Under the pieces are notes generated by a model. It ran no database searches. It was not told the DNA's origin and saw nothing but the letters and a program-made list of their open reading frames with translations. Below, one piece after another: positions 8,903 through 17,561 of a stretch of 56,534 nucleotides of DNA (the stretch's first letter is position 1; each line of letters begins with the position of its first letter). Source of the stretch: Cyanobacteria bacterium UBA2566 (GTDB lineage: Bacteria > Cyanobacteriota > Cyanobacteriia > Cyanobacteriales > Desertifilaceae); the NCBI GenBank assembly GCA_002340255.1, contig DDLS01000022.1, positions 1 to 56,534 on the forward strand. The letters run 5' to 3'. The translations under genes and the position numbers were made by a program.

Positions 8903-10414
8903 ATGTCAGACGCGGATGTGGTGGTCATTGGTAGTGGAATTGGGGGATTAGTGGCGGGGGCGTTGCTCTCTTACTATGGCAAACGGGTCATTATTTGTGA
9001 GAGCCATGGGATTCCTGGAGGAGCCGCCCATGGCTTTGTCCGTCAAGGGTTTCGGTTTGATACGGGGCCGTCTTTTTATTGTGGATTGGGAGATCGCCAT
9101 TCCCTCAATCCCCTGGGCCAAGTCTTGAAGATTTTGGGGGAACGGGTGGAGGCGATCGCCTATGACCCCTTGGGACATTACCATTTTCCGGATGCTACCT
9201 TACCGATTTATTGCCAGAGCGATCTCTACCAAGAAGCCTTAGCCCAAATTACCTCCCAAGGAGCCAAGGAACTGATCGCCTTTCAACAACCGCTACTGGA
9301 ACTCTACGAAGCTCTGAGCCAGATTCCCACCATTGCTCTGCGCTCGGACTGGCAACTGCTCCCCATTTTGGCCACGCGCTATTTACCCGCTTTGTGGAAA
9401 CTACTGCCCCATTTAGGTATCATTAACGGTTCAGTTGGCCAGATCTTAAATTCCACAGTTCAAGACCCTTGGGTGAGACGGTTGATCGATCTCGAATGCT
9501 TTTTACTCTCTGGTCTCAAAGCTGACGGAACGGTAGCCCCAGAAGTCGCCTTTATGTTAGGGGAGCGCGATCGCTCCGTTGTAGACTATCCCTTAGGCGG
9601 TAGTGAAGCCATTATCGACGCTCTGGTGAGGGGATTAACTCGGTGGGGTGGCCAATTGAAACTCGGGGCCCATGTCGAGAAAATTTTGATCGAGAAAGGA
9701 CGAGTGGCAGGGGTACAGTTACGACGCAACCAAAGGGTAACGGCTCCCATTGTGATTTCTAATGCTACCCTTTGGGATACTTACACTCACCTCTTAGACC
9801 CTGAAGATCTACCCAAGACCTACCGCCAAGAACAGTTATCTACCCCTGCGGTAGAAAGCTTTATGCACCTGCATTTAGGGATTCGTGCCGATGGCTTAGA
9901 GGGGTTAACGGGCCATCATGTAGTCGTCCATTCTGACGATGTGGATATTACCAGCCCTGGTAATACTTGTATGATTTCTATTCCCTCCGTATGGGATAAA
10001 AGTCTGGCTCCTGAAGGTTATCATTGTCTTCATGCCTATACCTTAGAATCCTTTGCCGGATGGAGTCGAGATGGCGAGTATCAGGATCGCAAATCCCTCA
10101 AATCTCAACCTCTTTATCGGGCTGTAGAGCGAGTGATTCCGGATATTCGAGAGCGCATTGTCTTAGAGCTAGTGGGCACTCCTCTCACCCACTCCCATTA
10201 TCTACGTCGCGATCGGGGAACCTACGGGCCGGCGATCGCCCCGGGTCAAGGAACCTGGCCCAGTTGCCATACCCCAATTCTGGGATTATATCGGGTTGGT
10301 GATAGCACTTTACCGGGTATTGGGGTTCCGGCTGTTGCCGCTTCCGGGATTTTATGCGCGAATACCCTGGTTCCTGCCCCAATCGTTCTTGAATTTCTCA
10401 AGAAGTACCAATAA
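8903..10414 (+). CDS. CRTISO/phytoene desaturase-like FAD oxidoreductase
   Basis: The 503-residue protein begins with an FAD-binding Rossmann motif, VVVIGSGIGGLVAG (residues 6-19), followed by PGGAAHGFVRQGFRFDTGPS, typical of the carotenoid isomerase/desaturase superfamily. The C-terminal FAD motif is seen as GLYRVGDSTLPGIGVPAVAASG. Length fits CrtISO-like enzymes. The sequence after the first motif differs from what I recall of CrtH, so it may be one of the CRTISO-like paralogs of cyanobacteria and plants rather than the prolycopene isomerase itself. The true pds and crtB are at 36-39 kb, not adjacent. ATG follows AAGGATGG, a reasonable ribosome-binding site. Confidence 0.8.
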   Translation: MSDADVVVIGSGIGGLVAGALLSYYGKRVIICESHGIPGGAAHGFVRQGFRFDTGPSFYCGLGDRHSLNPLGQVLKILGERVEAIAYDPLGHYHFPDATLPIYCQSDLYQEALAQITSQGAKELIAFQQPLLELYEALSQIPTIALRSDWQLLPILATRYLPALWKLLPHLGIINGSVGQILNSTVQDPWVRRLIDLECFLLSGLKADGTVAPEVAFMLGERDRSVVDYPLGGSEAIIDALVRGLTRWGGQLKLGAHVEKILIEKGRVAGVQLRRNQRVTAPIVISNATLWDTYTHLLDPEDLPKTYRQEQLSTPAVESFMHLHLGIRADGLEGLTGHHVVVHSDDVDITSPGNTCMISIPSVWDKSLAPEGYHCLHAYTLESFAGWSRDGEYQDRKSLKSQPLYRAVERVIPDIRERIVLELVGTPLTHSHYLRRDRGTYGPAIAPGQGTWPSCHTPILGLYRVGDSTLPGIGVPAVAASGILCANTLVPAPIVLEFLKKYQ

Positions 10415-10608
10415 ATTTACGTTTTTTCTCATAAATAATATTTCTATACTTATCCTATCCGTTTGGGGGGTGATACCCTTATCCCCATTTTTCTTCTCTC
10501 GTAAGATAGTGATAGGCACGAGCGTATATAGTCTATGAAATTGTCGCGCTCAATAGTGGATCTTAATATATATGTGAAAATCGGTATAAAAAACGAGGTA
10601 ATACAGTA

Positions 10609-11007
10609 ATGACCAGAATGTTAATGAGCCAAAACTATACCCAAAAAGCCGAGCGCTGTGTGGAAGAAGGGAACTATGTAGAGGCGATCGCCCATTTTGA
10701 CCGTGCCCTCATTTTCGATCCACAAAACATCGACCTTTGGATTCAGCGAGGGTGCGCTTGCACCCATCTCCACCACTATCAAAAAGCCCTGTGGAGTTTT
10801 GAAGAAGCTCTCAACCTCAATCCTCAGGATTCAACCCTACACCTGTTTCGGGGCGTGTGTCTACACCATTTGCAACAATACAATCAAGCTTATCAAAGTT
10901 ATAACAAAGCTCTAGGCCAACAAGCCAATAACCCCTTAACTTGGATGCGCCAAAAAATGCATCAATTCTTAGACATTTGGGGCGATCAAATCTCTATTTT
11001 TTCATAA
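10609..11007 (+). CDS. TPR repeat protein
   Basis: The 132-residue protein consists almost entirely of three tetratricopeptide repeats, recognisable by the pattern A-x-x-x-F-D-x-A-L-x-x-x-P (for example AIAHFDRALIFDPQN and ALWSFEEALNLNPQD). TPRs form helical scaffolds for protein contacts. There is no signal peptide and no enzymatic domain. Met codons at residues 1, 4 and 6 are possible starts; a GAGG sequence upstream suits the first. It stands alone between the CRTISO-like gene and the convergent ureohydrolase gene. Its partner is not deducible. Confidence 0.75.
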   Translation: MTRMLMSQNYTQKAERCVEEGNYVEAIAHFDRALIFDPQNIDLWIQRGCACTHLHHYQKALWSFEEALNLNPQDSTLHLFRGVCLHHLQQYNQAYQSYNKALGQQANNPLTWMRQKMHQFLDIWGDQISIFS

Positions 11008-11061
11008 ATTCTCTCTGAATTGATATCACCCTTGTAAAGAAACGCTTTTAACCAGAATTAT

Positions 11062-12111
11062 TTAATTCTTCATTAATTCAGTCAAACAGGCTAATTTATA
11101 GAGGATTCTGGCTCCCACATTACCATCCCACTGGTCCGCTGGTTCACCTGGAGCAACTTCGCAGATATCAAACCCAATGATTGTTTTACCGGCTTGAACG
11201 AGCGATCGCATCAAATATAGGCTCTCATTAAACTCTAATCCTCCAGGTACAGGCGTACCGGTATGGGGACAATAGGAGGGTTTCAAGCCGTCAATATCAA
11301 AGCTAATATAAACCCGATCGGGTAAATGAGAGATAATTTCCTGACATTGGGTCGCCCAATTTATCCCTTCATAGGTGTTGTGTTTAAGTTGCCAATCATC
11401 AAACATAACGATGCGTCGATCGCCCTTTGCCCTGTCTATTTCTGCCTCACAAACATCCCGAATTCCCACCTGAACCAAACGACTTATCTGGGGAATCTTG
11501 AGGGCATTATCCATAATTGACGCATGGGAATACATAAAGCCCTCATAGGCTGGACGCAGATCGGCATGAGCATCAATCTGCAAAATGCCATAATTTTCGT
11601 ATTGCTGACCTAGGGCTTGCATCAATCCCAGGGGTACACTATGATCGCCTCCGACAATGGCGACGAACTTCCCTTGCTCCAGATAATTCTTACTTTGAGT
11701 ATAAACCCATGCATTAACATCCGCACAAGCTTGATTGACCTTTGCTAAAGATGAAGCGATCGCCAGATCGTCCACTGCTCCACCTTTTTCCAGATGGGCA
11801 ATAATTTGCTTGGCGATCGCCCTCATCCGACTATTTTCGGCTAAAATTTCTCCATCAATCCCTAGAGTCGCCAACGGAACTTTCCAAGCATTAGGCACAT
11901 CAAAATCATACCAATCCAACTGTACTGAAGCCTCTAAAATCGCTTGTGGTCCCTGAGCAGCTCCTTCTCCATAGGAAGTCGTCACATCCCAAGGAACCGG
12001 CAAAAACACCAGTTTCGCCTCCTCAACCGAATAGGGTAAACCAAAAAAACAACCATTCGGCACACTAATTCCATTCGGATCGCAATGTTCTTGAGCCACT
12101 ACTGTAGACAA
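11062..12111 (-). CDS. speB: Agmatinase/ureohydrolase family protein
   Basis: This 349-residue protein has the binuclear-metal ureohydrolase fold. The ligands are visible: His157 in GGDHS, Asp180, His182 and Asp184 in IDAHADLR, and Asp272 and Asp274 in FDIDGLKP. The family hydrolyses guanidinium compounds (agmatine, arginine, guanidinobutyrate or guanidine) to urea. Cyanobacteria carry several paralogs, including the Ni-dependent guanidine hydrolase GdmH (Sll1077 type), so the speB label gives the family, not the proven substrate. The segment DGLKPSYCPHTGTPVPGG has Lys277 where many members have Asp. The gene is 71 bp downstream of a Ser/Thr kinase on the same strand. No hypAB-like nickel genes are adjacent. 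Confidence 0.85.
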   Translation of the reverse strand: MSTVVAQEHCDPNGISVPNGCFFGLPYSVEEAKLVFLPVPWDVTTSYGEGAAQGPQAILEASVQLDWYDFDVPNAWKVPLATLGIDGEILAENSRMRAIAKQIIAHLEKGGAVDDLAIASSLAKVNQACADVNAWVYTQSKNYLEQGKFVAIVGGDHSVPLGLMQALGQQYENYGILQIDAHADLRPAYEGFMYSHASIMDNALKIPQISRLVQVGIRDVCEAEIDRAKGDRRIVMFDDWQLKHNTYEGINWATQCQEIISHLPDRVYISFDIDGLKPSYCPHTGTPVPGGLEFNESLYLMRSLVQAGKTIIGFDICEVAPGEPADQWDGNVGARILYKLACLTELMKN

Positions 12112-12182
12112 CCTCCTTATACTAAATTCCTATATGATGTTGCGCTCAACAAGGGACTTAGAGCCAATTATCTCTCTATGCT

Positions 12183-13568
12183 CTATCGTACTAACTTCTG
12201 AGAAATCAATCGAAAAACAGACATAATCAACCCTAAACCCGCCCCCACACAAACCGGAATAATTAAAATCACATCTAAGGCATGAGTTCCTCGCACTGGG
12301 GGAACAAATAATAAAATCCCCCAAGAAATCACCGCCAGAATCACTAAATCCATCCGTTCAATCCACCGGCGAAATTGAGCATAAACCAAGCCCCCCATCG
12401 CCGCCCCCCAAATCCCCATACTGATCCCATTGACTCCCAGTAGATTGGTTAAACCTAATGCTAAAACCACCGATTCAAACCCTGTAAATACCGAAATACT
12501 CAACAATTCTGGAGTAGAAAAAACGAGAGTCTTCACCAATGGTTGAGCTGGAGTCGCAGCAGAAGCCAATTTACCAGAAGCGGCGGGAGACTGGAGGGTA
12601 GTCGAGGGACTCATTGATTGAATAGACTGGGAACGCAAAAAAGCTAAGACCTCATTGGCACTACCAAACCGTTGATAGGGAGATAGGGCCAGCATTTTAT
12701 CTAAAGCGGAGGCTAAAGGTTCTGATAACTCAATTTCCGATCGCCAGTTCCAACGATTATTATAAGAATCATATAAATCCTGAGACTCCTTTTGGGTTAA
12801 TAAAATTAAGCAAGTCACCGCCAGAGCATACAAATCCGTAGACGGATAAACCTGACCTCCCGCCATTTGTTCCGGAGGCGCAAAACCTTGGGAATAGATT
12901 TCTGTAGATCGACCTCCTGACCCTTGACTAATTTGCTTCACTGCACCAAAATCGAGCAATACCAATCGCCCCTTTTTATCCCGCATAATATTAGACGGTT
13001 TAATATCTCGGTGAATAGTATGGCGGTCGTGAATAAATTGTAATACGGGCAAAATTTGGCGCAACAGAGTTAGAATATCCTGTTCTGAAAACGTCCCAGT
13101 ATACTCCAACTCTTCCTCTAAATTTTGACCATCAATCCATTCTTGAACGAGATAAAAAAATTGGCTCTCTTCCCCTTGAGTTGATGACGGAACCAAGAGC
13201 GGGAAAAATGCATAAAGCCGAGGAATTTGAGGATGTTCATTGCCCAATTCCTCCAGCACTAAAGCCTCCTGCTCAAAATGTTGTTGGGAGATCGCCAATT
13301 GTTGCTCGGACAACTGACCTGCTGGTTGAAACTGTTTAACCACGCAAGAGCGCAGAGTCGGCGTATAGCGATCCACCGCCAAATAAGCCGCACCAAACCC
13401 CCCTTGACCCAATAACCGTTGGGGTAAATACCGGCCAGCCAAAATTAAAGGCATTCCACAGCAAGTACAAAATTTCTGGGAAGTCGTTTTCAAGTGTTCC
13501 GGACTATCGAGTTCAGGAACCGAGTTGATAGGACGTTGACATTTTGGGCGCGTGCAATGAATATCCAT
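12183..13568 (-). CDS. 4-Cys Ser/Thr protein kinase with membrane tail
   Basis: The frame is open from 13589, but the family start MDIHC lies at codon 8, so the ATG at 13568 is preferred (461 residues). An N-terminal zinc-ribbon-like CxxxxC...CTCC segment identifies the cyanobacterial 4-Cys kinase type. The kinase domain (about residues 44-300) shows GQGGFG, VVKQF, HRDIKPSNIM and DFGAVK, so it should be active. A Ser/Pro/Ala-rich linker is followed by about four hydrophobic helices (residues 350-450) that anchor it in the membrane. It lies between rbcR (43 bp upstream) and the ureohydrolase gene (71 bp downstream), all on one strand. The substrate is unknown. Confidence 0.88.
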   Translation of the reverse strand: MDIHCTRPKCQRPINSVPELDSPEHLKTTSQKFCTCCGMPLILAGRYLPQRLLGQGGFGAAYLAVDRYTPTLRSCVVKQFQPAGQLSEQQLAISQQHFEQEALVLEELGNEHPQIPRLYAFFPLLVPSSTQGEESQFFYLVQEWIDGQNLEEELEYTGTFSEQDILTLLRQILPVLQFIHDRHTIHRDIKPSNIMRDKKGRLVLLDFGAVKQISQGSGGRSTEIYSQGFAPPEQMAGGQVYPSTDLYALAVTCLILLTQKESQDLYDSYNNRWNWRSEIELSEPLASALDKMLALSPYQRFGSANEVLAFLRSQSIQSMSPSTTLQSPAASGKLASAATPAQPLVKTLVFSTPELLSISVFTGFESVVLALGLTNLLGVNGISMGIWGAAMGGLVYAQFRRWIERMDLVILAVISWGILLFVPPVRGTHALDVILIIPVCVGAGLGLIMSVFRLISQKLVR

Positions 13569-13611
13569 AGGCCAGACGGCAAACCTCAATCACTCCAATC
13601 ATAGACCCCAG

Positions 13612-14628
13612 TTAATCCAAGGATACAGACGATTCTCGATCCGACCCTTGAGCAGCAGCATTGAGATCGATCCCGATATCCGTGGGGGGAGTTAACCCTA
13701 CTTTACCTTGGGTTGTGAAAGCCGGTAGGATTTGAGTCCGAAACGCTTCTGCTGCCTTAGAGCGATAACGATTAGGATTGACAATCACGGACAAAGTACG
13801 CTGGATAGAAACCCCTTCAACATAAGCACGATGAAGCAAATTAATTTGCAATTCTTTTTCAATCGCTGAGATGGAAACAAAAGCTGCACCTAAATTAGCT
13901 TGTACCGCATTTTTAATCGCTTCAATTGAATTGAGTTCCATTTCCACCTTTAGGCGGTTCGTTTCAATCCCACAGCGCGTTAAAACCTGGTCAATTACCT
14001 TACGAATTGTCGATTGAGAATCTAGAGCAATAAACTGGAGTTCATACAGGTCTTCTTTGTGAATTGTCCTTTGGGCCGCTAGGGGATGGGAAGGGGCTAA
14101 AATCAGGGCCAATTCATCTTCAGCATAGGAAGAGATTTCTAAGGTTTCTTGGAGTTCGCTGGGCACTTCACCGCCAATAATAGCTAAATCAATTTGGCCA
14201 TTAGAAACACTCCAACAGGTACGGCGGGTTGAATGAACATGCAGTTGCACGGCAACATCTGGGTATTTTTGCCGAAATGCGCCAATCATCCGAGGTAACA
14301 GATAGGTTCCTGTAGTTTGAGAGGCTCCAACAATCAGAGTTCCCCCTTGCAGATTTTGCAAATCTTCGATCGCCCGACAGGTTTCTTGACAGAGCGAAAG
14401 AATCTTTTCACCATACTGAAGGAGTAGATGACCCGCTTCTGTGAGTTGGGCCCGTCTTCCACCCCGATCGAACAGGGGAACATCTAATTGTTTCTCTAAG
14501 TTCTGGACTTGGAGACTCACAGCCGGTTGAGAGACATAGAGACTGTCAGCGGCCCGTTTAAAGCTTCCTTCAATGGCGATCGCCTTGAGAATGCGTAATT
14601 GATCCAACGTGAATGGAAGGTCAGACAT
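13612..14628 (-). CDS. rbcR: LysR-type regulator RbcR
   Basis: The 338-residue protein has a LysR winged HTH at residues 6-65 (FTLDQLRILKAIAIEGSFK, then QPAVSLQVQNLEKQL) and a two-lobe effector domain from about residue 90. The sequence matches my memory of the RbcR/Ycf30 family throughout, including GTLIVGASQTTGTYLLPRM. RbcR controls Rubisco and carbon-fixation genes in response to metabolites such as RuBP or 2-phosphoglycolate in the cyanobacteria and algae studied. It is transcribed divergently from the PAP-like operon across a 267-bp gap, so control of that operon is possible. LysR T-N11-A boxes were not assigned with confidence. Confidence 0.9.
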   Translation of the reverse strand: MSDLPFTLDQLRILKAIAIEGSFKRAADSLYVSQPAVSLQVQNLEKQLDVPLFDRGGRRAQLTEAGHLLLQYGEKILSLCQETCRAIEDLQNLQGGTLIVGASQTTGTYLLPRMIGAFRQKYPDVAVQLHVHSTRRTCWSVSNGQIDLAIIGGEVPSELQETLEISSYAEDELALILAPSHPLAAQRTIHKEDLYELQFIALDSQSTIRKVIDQVLTRCGIETNRLKVEMELNSIEAIKNAVQANLGAAFVSISAIEKELQINLLHRAYVEGVSIQRTLSVIVNPNRYRSKAAEAFRTQILPAFTTQGKVGLTPPTDIGIDLNAAAQGSDRESSVSLD

Positions 14629-14895
14629 GAGTGATCAACCTAAAATGGGATATTGGAGAGTTCAGTGGACGGAAAACAAGACAGACCCTTGGGAACATGA
14701 GAAAATGAAATTGGGTAAAATTGAGACTGAACTGATAATTGACCCATAGCAGACCTATACCCTTGGTGTCTACAACTTGAACCATCTTGACTCAAAACCT
14801 CTCCCCCCTACCGTTGTGACATGAAAGTGCCCCAAAATAAATAGATTGAAGACTAATGACCCCATCATCAGGAGACAACAGATAAGCATCTACTT

Positions 14896-15714
14896 ATGGA
14901 ACGGGAGGTAGTTGAGGATTTTCTGAATTTACCAGGAATTGCGGGAGTCGCCCTAATCGATCGGCGATCGCGCCCCTATTTTTGTGGCGTGGATAGTACC
15001 CTCAACTTCCAGCAAAAAGAAGCCCTAGCCCAAGGTTTGCGACAGGTGGTCGAAACCACCCCAGAAGGGTTTGAGTCCTTTGAATTTCAATTTGCCCAAA
15101 ATCAGGTGTTTATTTATAAGCTCCCTGAAGGCGTGATTTTGTTAGTGCTGACGACCCTGGATTTGGTCTATAGCAATTATGCTGAAGCGCTCCATGAACT
15201 GAAAACTGAATTGATTGCCGATACGGCAACGGCGATCGCCACCTTCCGACTCCTTGCTGGCAGTTTAACCCTCTCCAACCAAGCCTACTGGCAAGATGCT
15301 CCGACTCCCAGTCCCTCCCCTATTCGTGTCCCTTTCAAGTCTCAACCTACGGTTCCTAAGACCACTCCTATTCCAGAAGCTACGTCCCAGGTTACCCTAA
15401 AAGAATTGCTTGAAGCCCTCAACCAACTGAGTCTTTATACCACCCAGTATTTAGGTAAAGCGGTGATTACCAATTATTGGAAATCCACCCGTCCAGATGT
15501 GGAATGGTTACAGAGCTTTGAAATCAGCCGCACTGCTGAATTGACGTTTACCCGTTCTACAGCCCTTACCCAAACAGTAACCCCAGAACAGTTAGCCTCG
15601 ATTCAGTCTTGGGTGGCCGCCTTTATTAGTCGGTGCATCAAAGTGATCCGGGATTTTCCTGCCTTAGTGGAAAAATCCCTCAAACCTGAATATAAACAGT
15701 TACTCTTACCCTAA
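14896..15714 (+). CDS. Roadblock-like protein, first gene of PAP-like operon
   Basis: This 272-residue soluble protein has two parts. The N-terminal part (about 1-125) has a roadblock/LC7-like pattern: LPGIAGVALIDRRSRPY, then QVFIYKLPEGVILLVLTTLD. After a Pro/Thr-rich linker (about 140-160) a second domain holds a conserved-looking WKSTRPDVEWLQSFEI segment. It heads a closely spaced series of eight plus-strand genes with a ferredoxin 23 bp downstream. AGGAGA lies about 20 bases before the ATG, a long spacing. I infer a role in the same complex as its neighbours. I cannot match it to a named Synechocystis gene. Confidence 0.6.
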   Translation: MEREVVEDFLNLPGIAGVALIDRRSRPYFCGVDSTLNFQQKEALAQGLRQVVETTPEGFESFEFQFAQNQVFIYKLPEGVILLVLTTLDLVYSNYAEALHELKTELIADTATAIATFRLLAGSLTLSNQAYWQDAPTPSPSPIRVPFKSQPTVPKTTPIPEATSQVTLKELLEALNQLSLYTTQYLGKAVITNYWKSTRPDVEWLQSFEISRTAELTFTRSTALTQTVTPEQLASIQSWVAAFISRCIKVIRDFPALVEKSLKPEYKQLLLP

Positions 15715-15737
15715 GAACCCTGAGAGAAGCAAAAATT

Positions 15738-16220
15738 ATGGTAAAAATTGTCAGACTTGAACCGATCGCCCAAGAGACTGAAGTAGAAACTAACGGCAAT
15801 CTGTTATCGGTTTTGATCGATAAAGATTTAGATGTCCTCAAAGAATGTGGTGGCCGAGGCATGTGTGCCACCTGCCATGTGTACATTAAAGATGGGATGG
15901 ACTTCCTCACTCCTATGAATCGCAGGGAACAGCGCACCTTAGAGGTGATCACCTCCTGTAAACCCAATTCTCGCCTGGCCTGTCAGTCACGGGTACTGAT
16001 GGATGGAGTGGTGGTAGAATTACCTCCAGGGATGTACGTGAGATCGCTACAAGATATTGAAGCTCTCATTGGCAGACGAGCCGATCAAGCTATGCTCCAT
16101 CCGGTAACTGGGGAAGTGTTAGTCGAAGCAGGGAAACTCGTCACCCGCTCCACCCTCAAACAACTCGAAGATACAAAATTTGAAATAGGAGCCTATTTAA
16201 CACAAACAAAAGATGCTTAG
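15738..16220 (+). CDS. 2Fe-2S ferredoxin-like protein of PAP-like operon
   Basis: The 160-residue protein has an N-terminal beta-grasp ferredoxin domain. The cluster ligands are visible as C-x5-C-x2-C (ECGGRGMCATC, about residues 37-46) and a fourth Cys in RLACQSR, an adrenodoxin-like spacing rather than the plant-type PetF spacing. The last 50-60 residues form an extra C-terminal domain (EALIGRRADQAMLHPVTGEV onward) absent from simple ferredoxins. It probably corresponds to Slr0148 of the Synechocystis slr0144-slr0152 region, which is linked to photosystem II assembly. The neighbours are the roadblock-like gene (23 bp upstream) and a phycobiliprotein-like gene (18 bp downstream), so co-transcription is likely. 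Confidence 0.82.
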   Translation: MVKIVRLEPIAQETEVETNGNLLSVLIDKDLDVLKECGGRGMCATCHVYIKDGMDFLTPMNRREQRTLEVITSCKPNSRLACQSRVLMDGVVVELPPGMYVRSLQDIEALIGRRADQAMLHPVTGEVLVEAGKLVTRSTLKQLEDTKFEIGAYLTQTKDA

Positions 16221-16238
16221 AAGAGTATCCAAAAGCTT

Positions 16239-16736
16239 ATGCTGACCCAAACTCAAAACCTATATCGAGAAAGTGATGGCCGCTATGCCACAGATGAAGA
16301 ATTGCAATTTTTCCAGGATTATATCCAATCATTTCCCTTGCGCTTAACCACCTATAACAAGATTCGTACATCAGAAGCTCTGATTGTCCAGCAAGTTCAA
16401 TCGCAAATTCGCGCTCGGGCCCCCCACTTGCTCCAGCGCGGTAATAAAGACTTGAGCGCTAAATGGAAACAAGATACCCTTCGTATCCTACGTCACTCAG
16501 CCCTAGCCCTATTGATCGACGATCGGGACAGATTACGCGATCGCCTCCTCTTATGGTTTCAAACCATTATGAGAGCCTTTGATGCTCAAGATAGCTGTAA
16601 GCTGACCTACTCGATCATGCAAGAAGTTGTCGAATCCCTCTTAACTCCCGAGGAAGCAGCCCTCCTGCGTCCCATCCTCGAATATAACCGCCAAATCCTC
16701 TCTCAAGCCTCTTCTACAGAAGAATTTCCCTTGTAA
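16239..16736 (+). CDS. Phycobiliprotein-like protein without bilin Cys (copy 1)
   Basis: The 165-residue all-helical protein resembles phycobiliprotein subunits: GRYATDEELQFFQDYIQSFPLRL fits the conserved N-terminal RYL-x-x-EL...Y-x-x-S-x-x-RL pattern, and LRILRHSALALLIDD fits the helix that carries the chromophore. By my hand alignment the bilin-binding Cys position holds Trp (KWKQDTLRILR). It is clearly paralogous to the gene at 17936-18409. Without the Cys it should not bind bilin covalently and may be a structural or scavenging partner in photosystem or phycobilisome assembly. It overlaps no neighbour; a 141-bp gap follows. Confidence 0.65.
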   Translation: MLTQTQNLYRESDGRYATDEELQFFQDYIQSFPLRLTTYNKIRTSEALIVQQVQSQIRARAPHLLQRGNKDLSAKWKQDTLRILRHSALALLIDDRDRLRDRLLLWFQTIMRAFDAQDSCKLTYSIMQEVVESLLTPEEAALLRPILEYNRQILSQASSTEEFPL

Positions 16737-16877
16737 GGGCAAAATTTGCTTGACTTTCATTACAACTTTACCGTGGATTCGTCACCAGCCGATACAATGA
16801 AAATCGGAGAGATGAACCCATCCAGGTCAACGCTTCTCTAGTCAGAGGGCCAACCCCACTCACCGATCTGAACGCTT

Positions 16878-17561
16878 ATGGCAAACGCAACTAAAACTCA
16901 ACATTTACTCAATAGCAAACATCCCAAAAAGCACAACCACTACGGCTTCCAGGATTTTTTTCAATTCGATCCAGAGCGCGGAACCGTCGTAGACTGGAAT
17001 GGTGCCCAAAATGTCCTCACCAGTGAAGATTTTATTATTGGGTTAGTTGAAGGTCTCGAAGAAGAAGTTGGAGATGCTTCTGCTGCCATCATGTATACCA
17101 TCGGTGTAGAGTGGGGGCAAAAGGATGCTTTTTTCTTTGAAAAATGGTTTGAAAAAGAGTTCGATCGCAGCATCCGACAAGCCAATTTAATGTTTCTGTT
17201 AGAAACCTGGTGGTGGCCCTTTACTTCCCAAGGATGGGGGCGCTGGGAAGTGGATATGGGCGATCGCAGACAAGGCTTTATGTTTATTAACTTGTTTGAT
17301 TCTGCCGTAGCACGAACCCTTGGCGATGTCGGTAAACCCGTCTGTCATATCTATGCCGGTCTATTTGCTGGCTTTTTTACCGAATTAGTCAAAAAACAAC
17401 TCAGTTGCATTGAAATTCAATGCTATTCCATGGGTGAAACCTATTGTAAATTTCTCCTGGGTGGCAAAGATCGCATTGATGCAGCCTCATTCTGGCTCAA
17501 TGAAGGAGCAACCGCTCGTGATATTGAAAAACGGTTGCGTTCAGGGGAGCGGTTAACATGA
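16878..17561 (+). CDS. V4R domain protein (Slr0144-like)
   Basis: This 227-residue protein carries a C-terminal V4R (4-vinyl reductase) domain, a small-molecule-binding fold. It ends in a Cys-rich motif C-x4-C-x7-C (CIEIQCYSMGETYC). The middle has RWEVDMGDRRQGFMFINL and an aromatic-rich WWWPF. V4R proteins are proposed to bind tetrapyrrole-like or hydrocarbon ligands. In the Synechocystis PAP region, Slr0144 and Slr0147 are V4R proteins associated with photosystem II assembly, and this gene probably matches Slr0144. The stop codon overlaps the next start (ATGA at 17558-17561), indicating translational coupling. A 141-bp gap upstream could hold an internal promoter. Confidence 0.75.
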   Translation: MANATKTQHLLNSKHPKKHNHYGFQDFFQFDPERGTVVDWNGAQNVLTSEDFIIGLVEGLEEEVGDASAAIMYTIGVEWGQKDAFFFEKWFEKEFDRSIRQANLMFLLETWWWPFTSQGWGRWEVDMGDRRQGFMFINLFDSAVARTLGDVGKPVCHIYAGLFAGFFTELVKKQLSCIEIQCYSMGETYCKFLLGGKDRIDAASFWLNEGATARDIEKRLRSGERLT

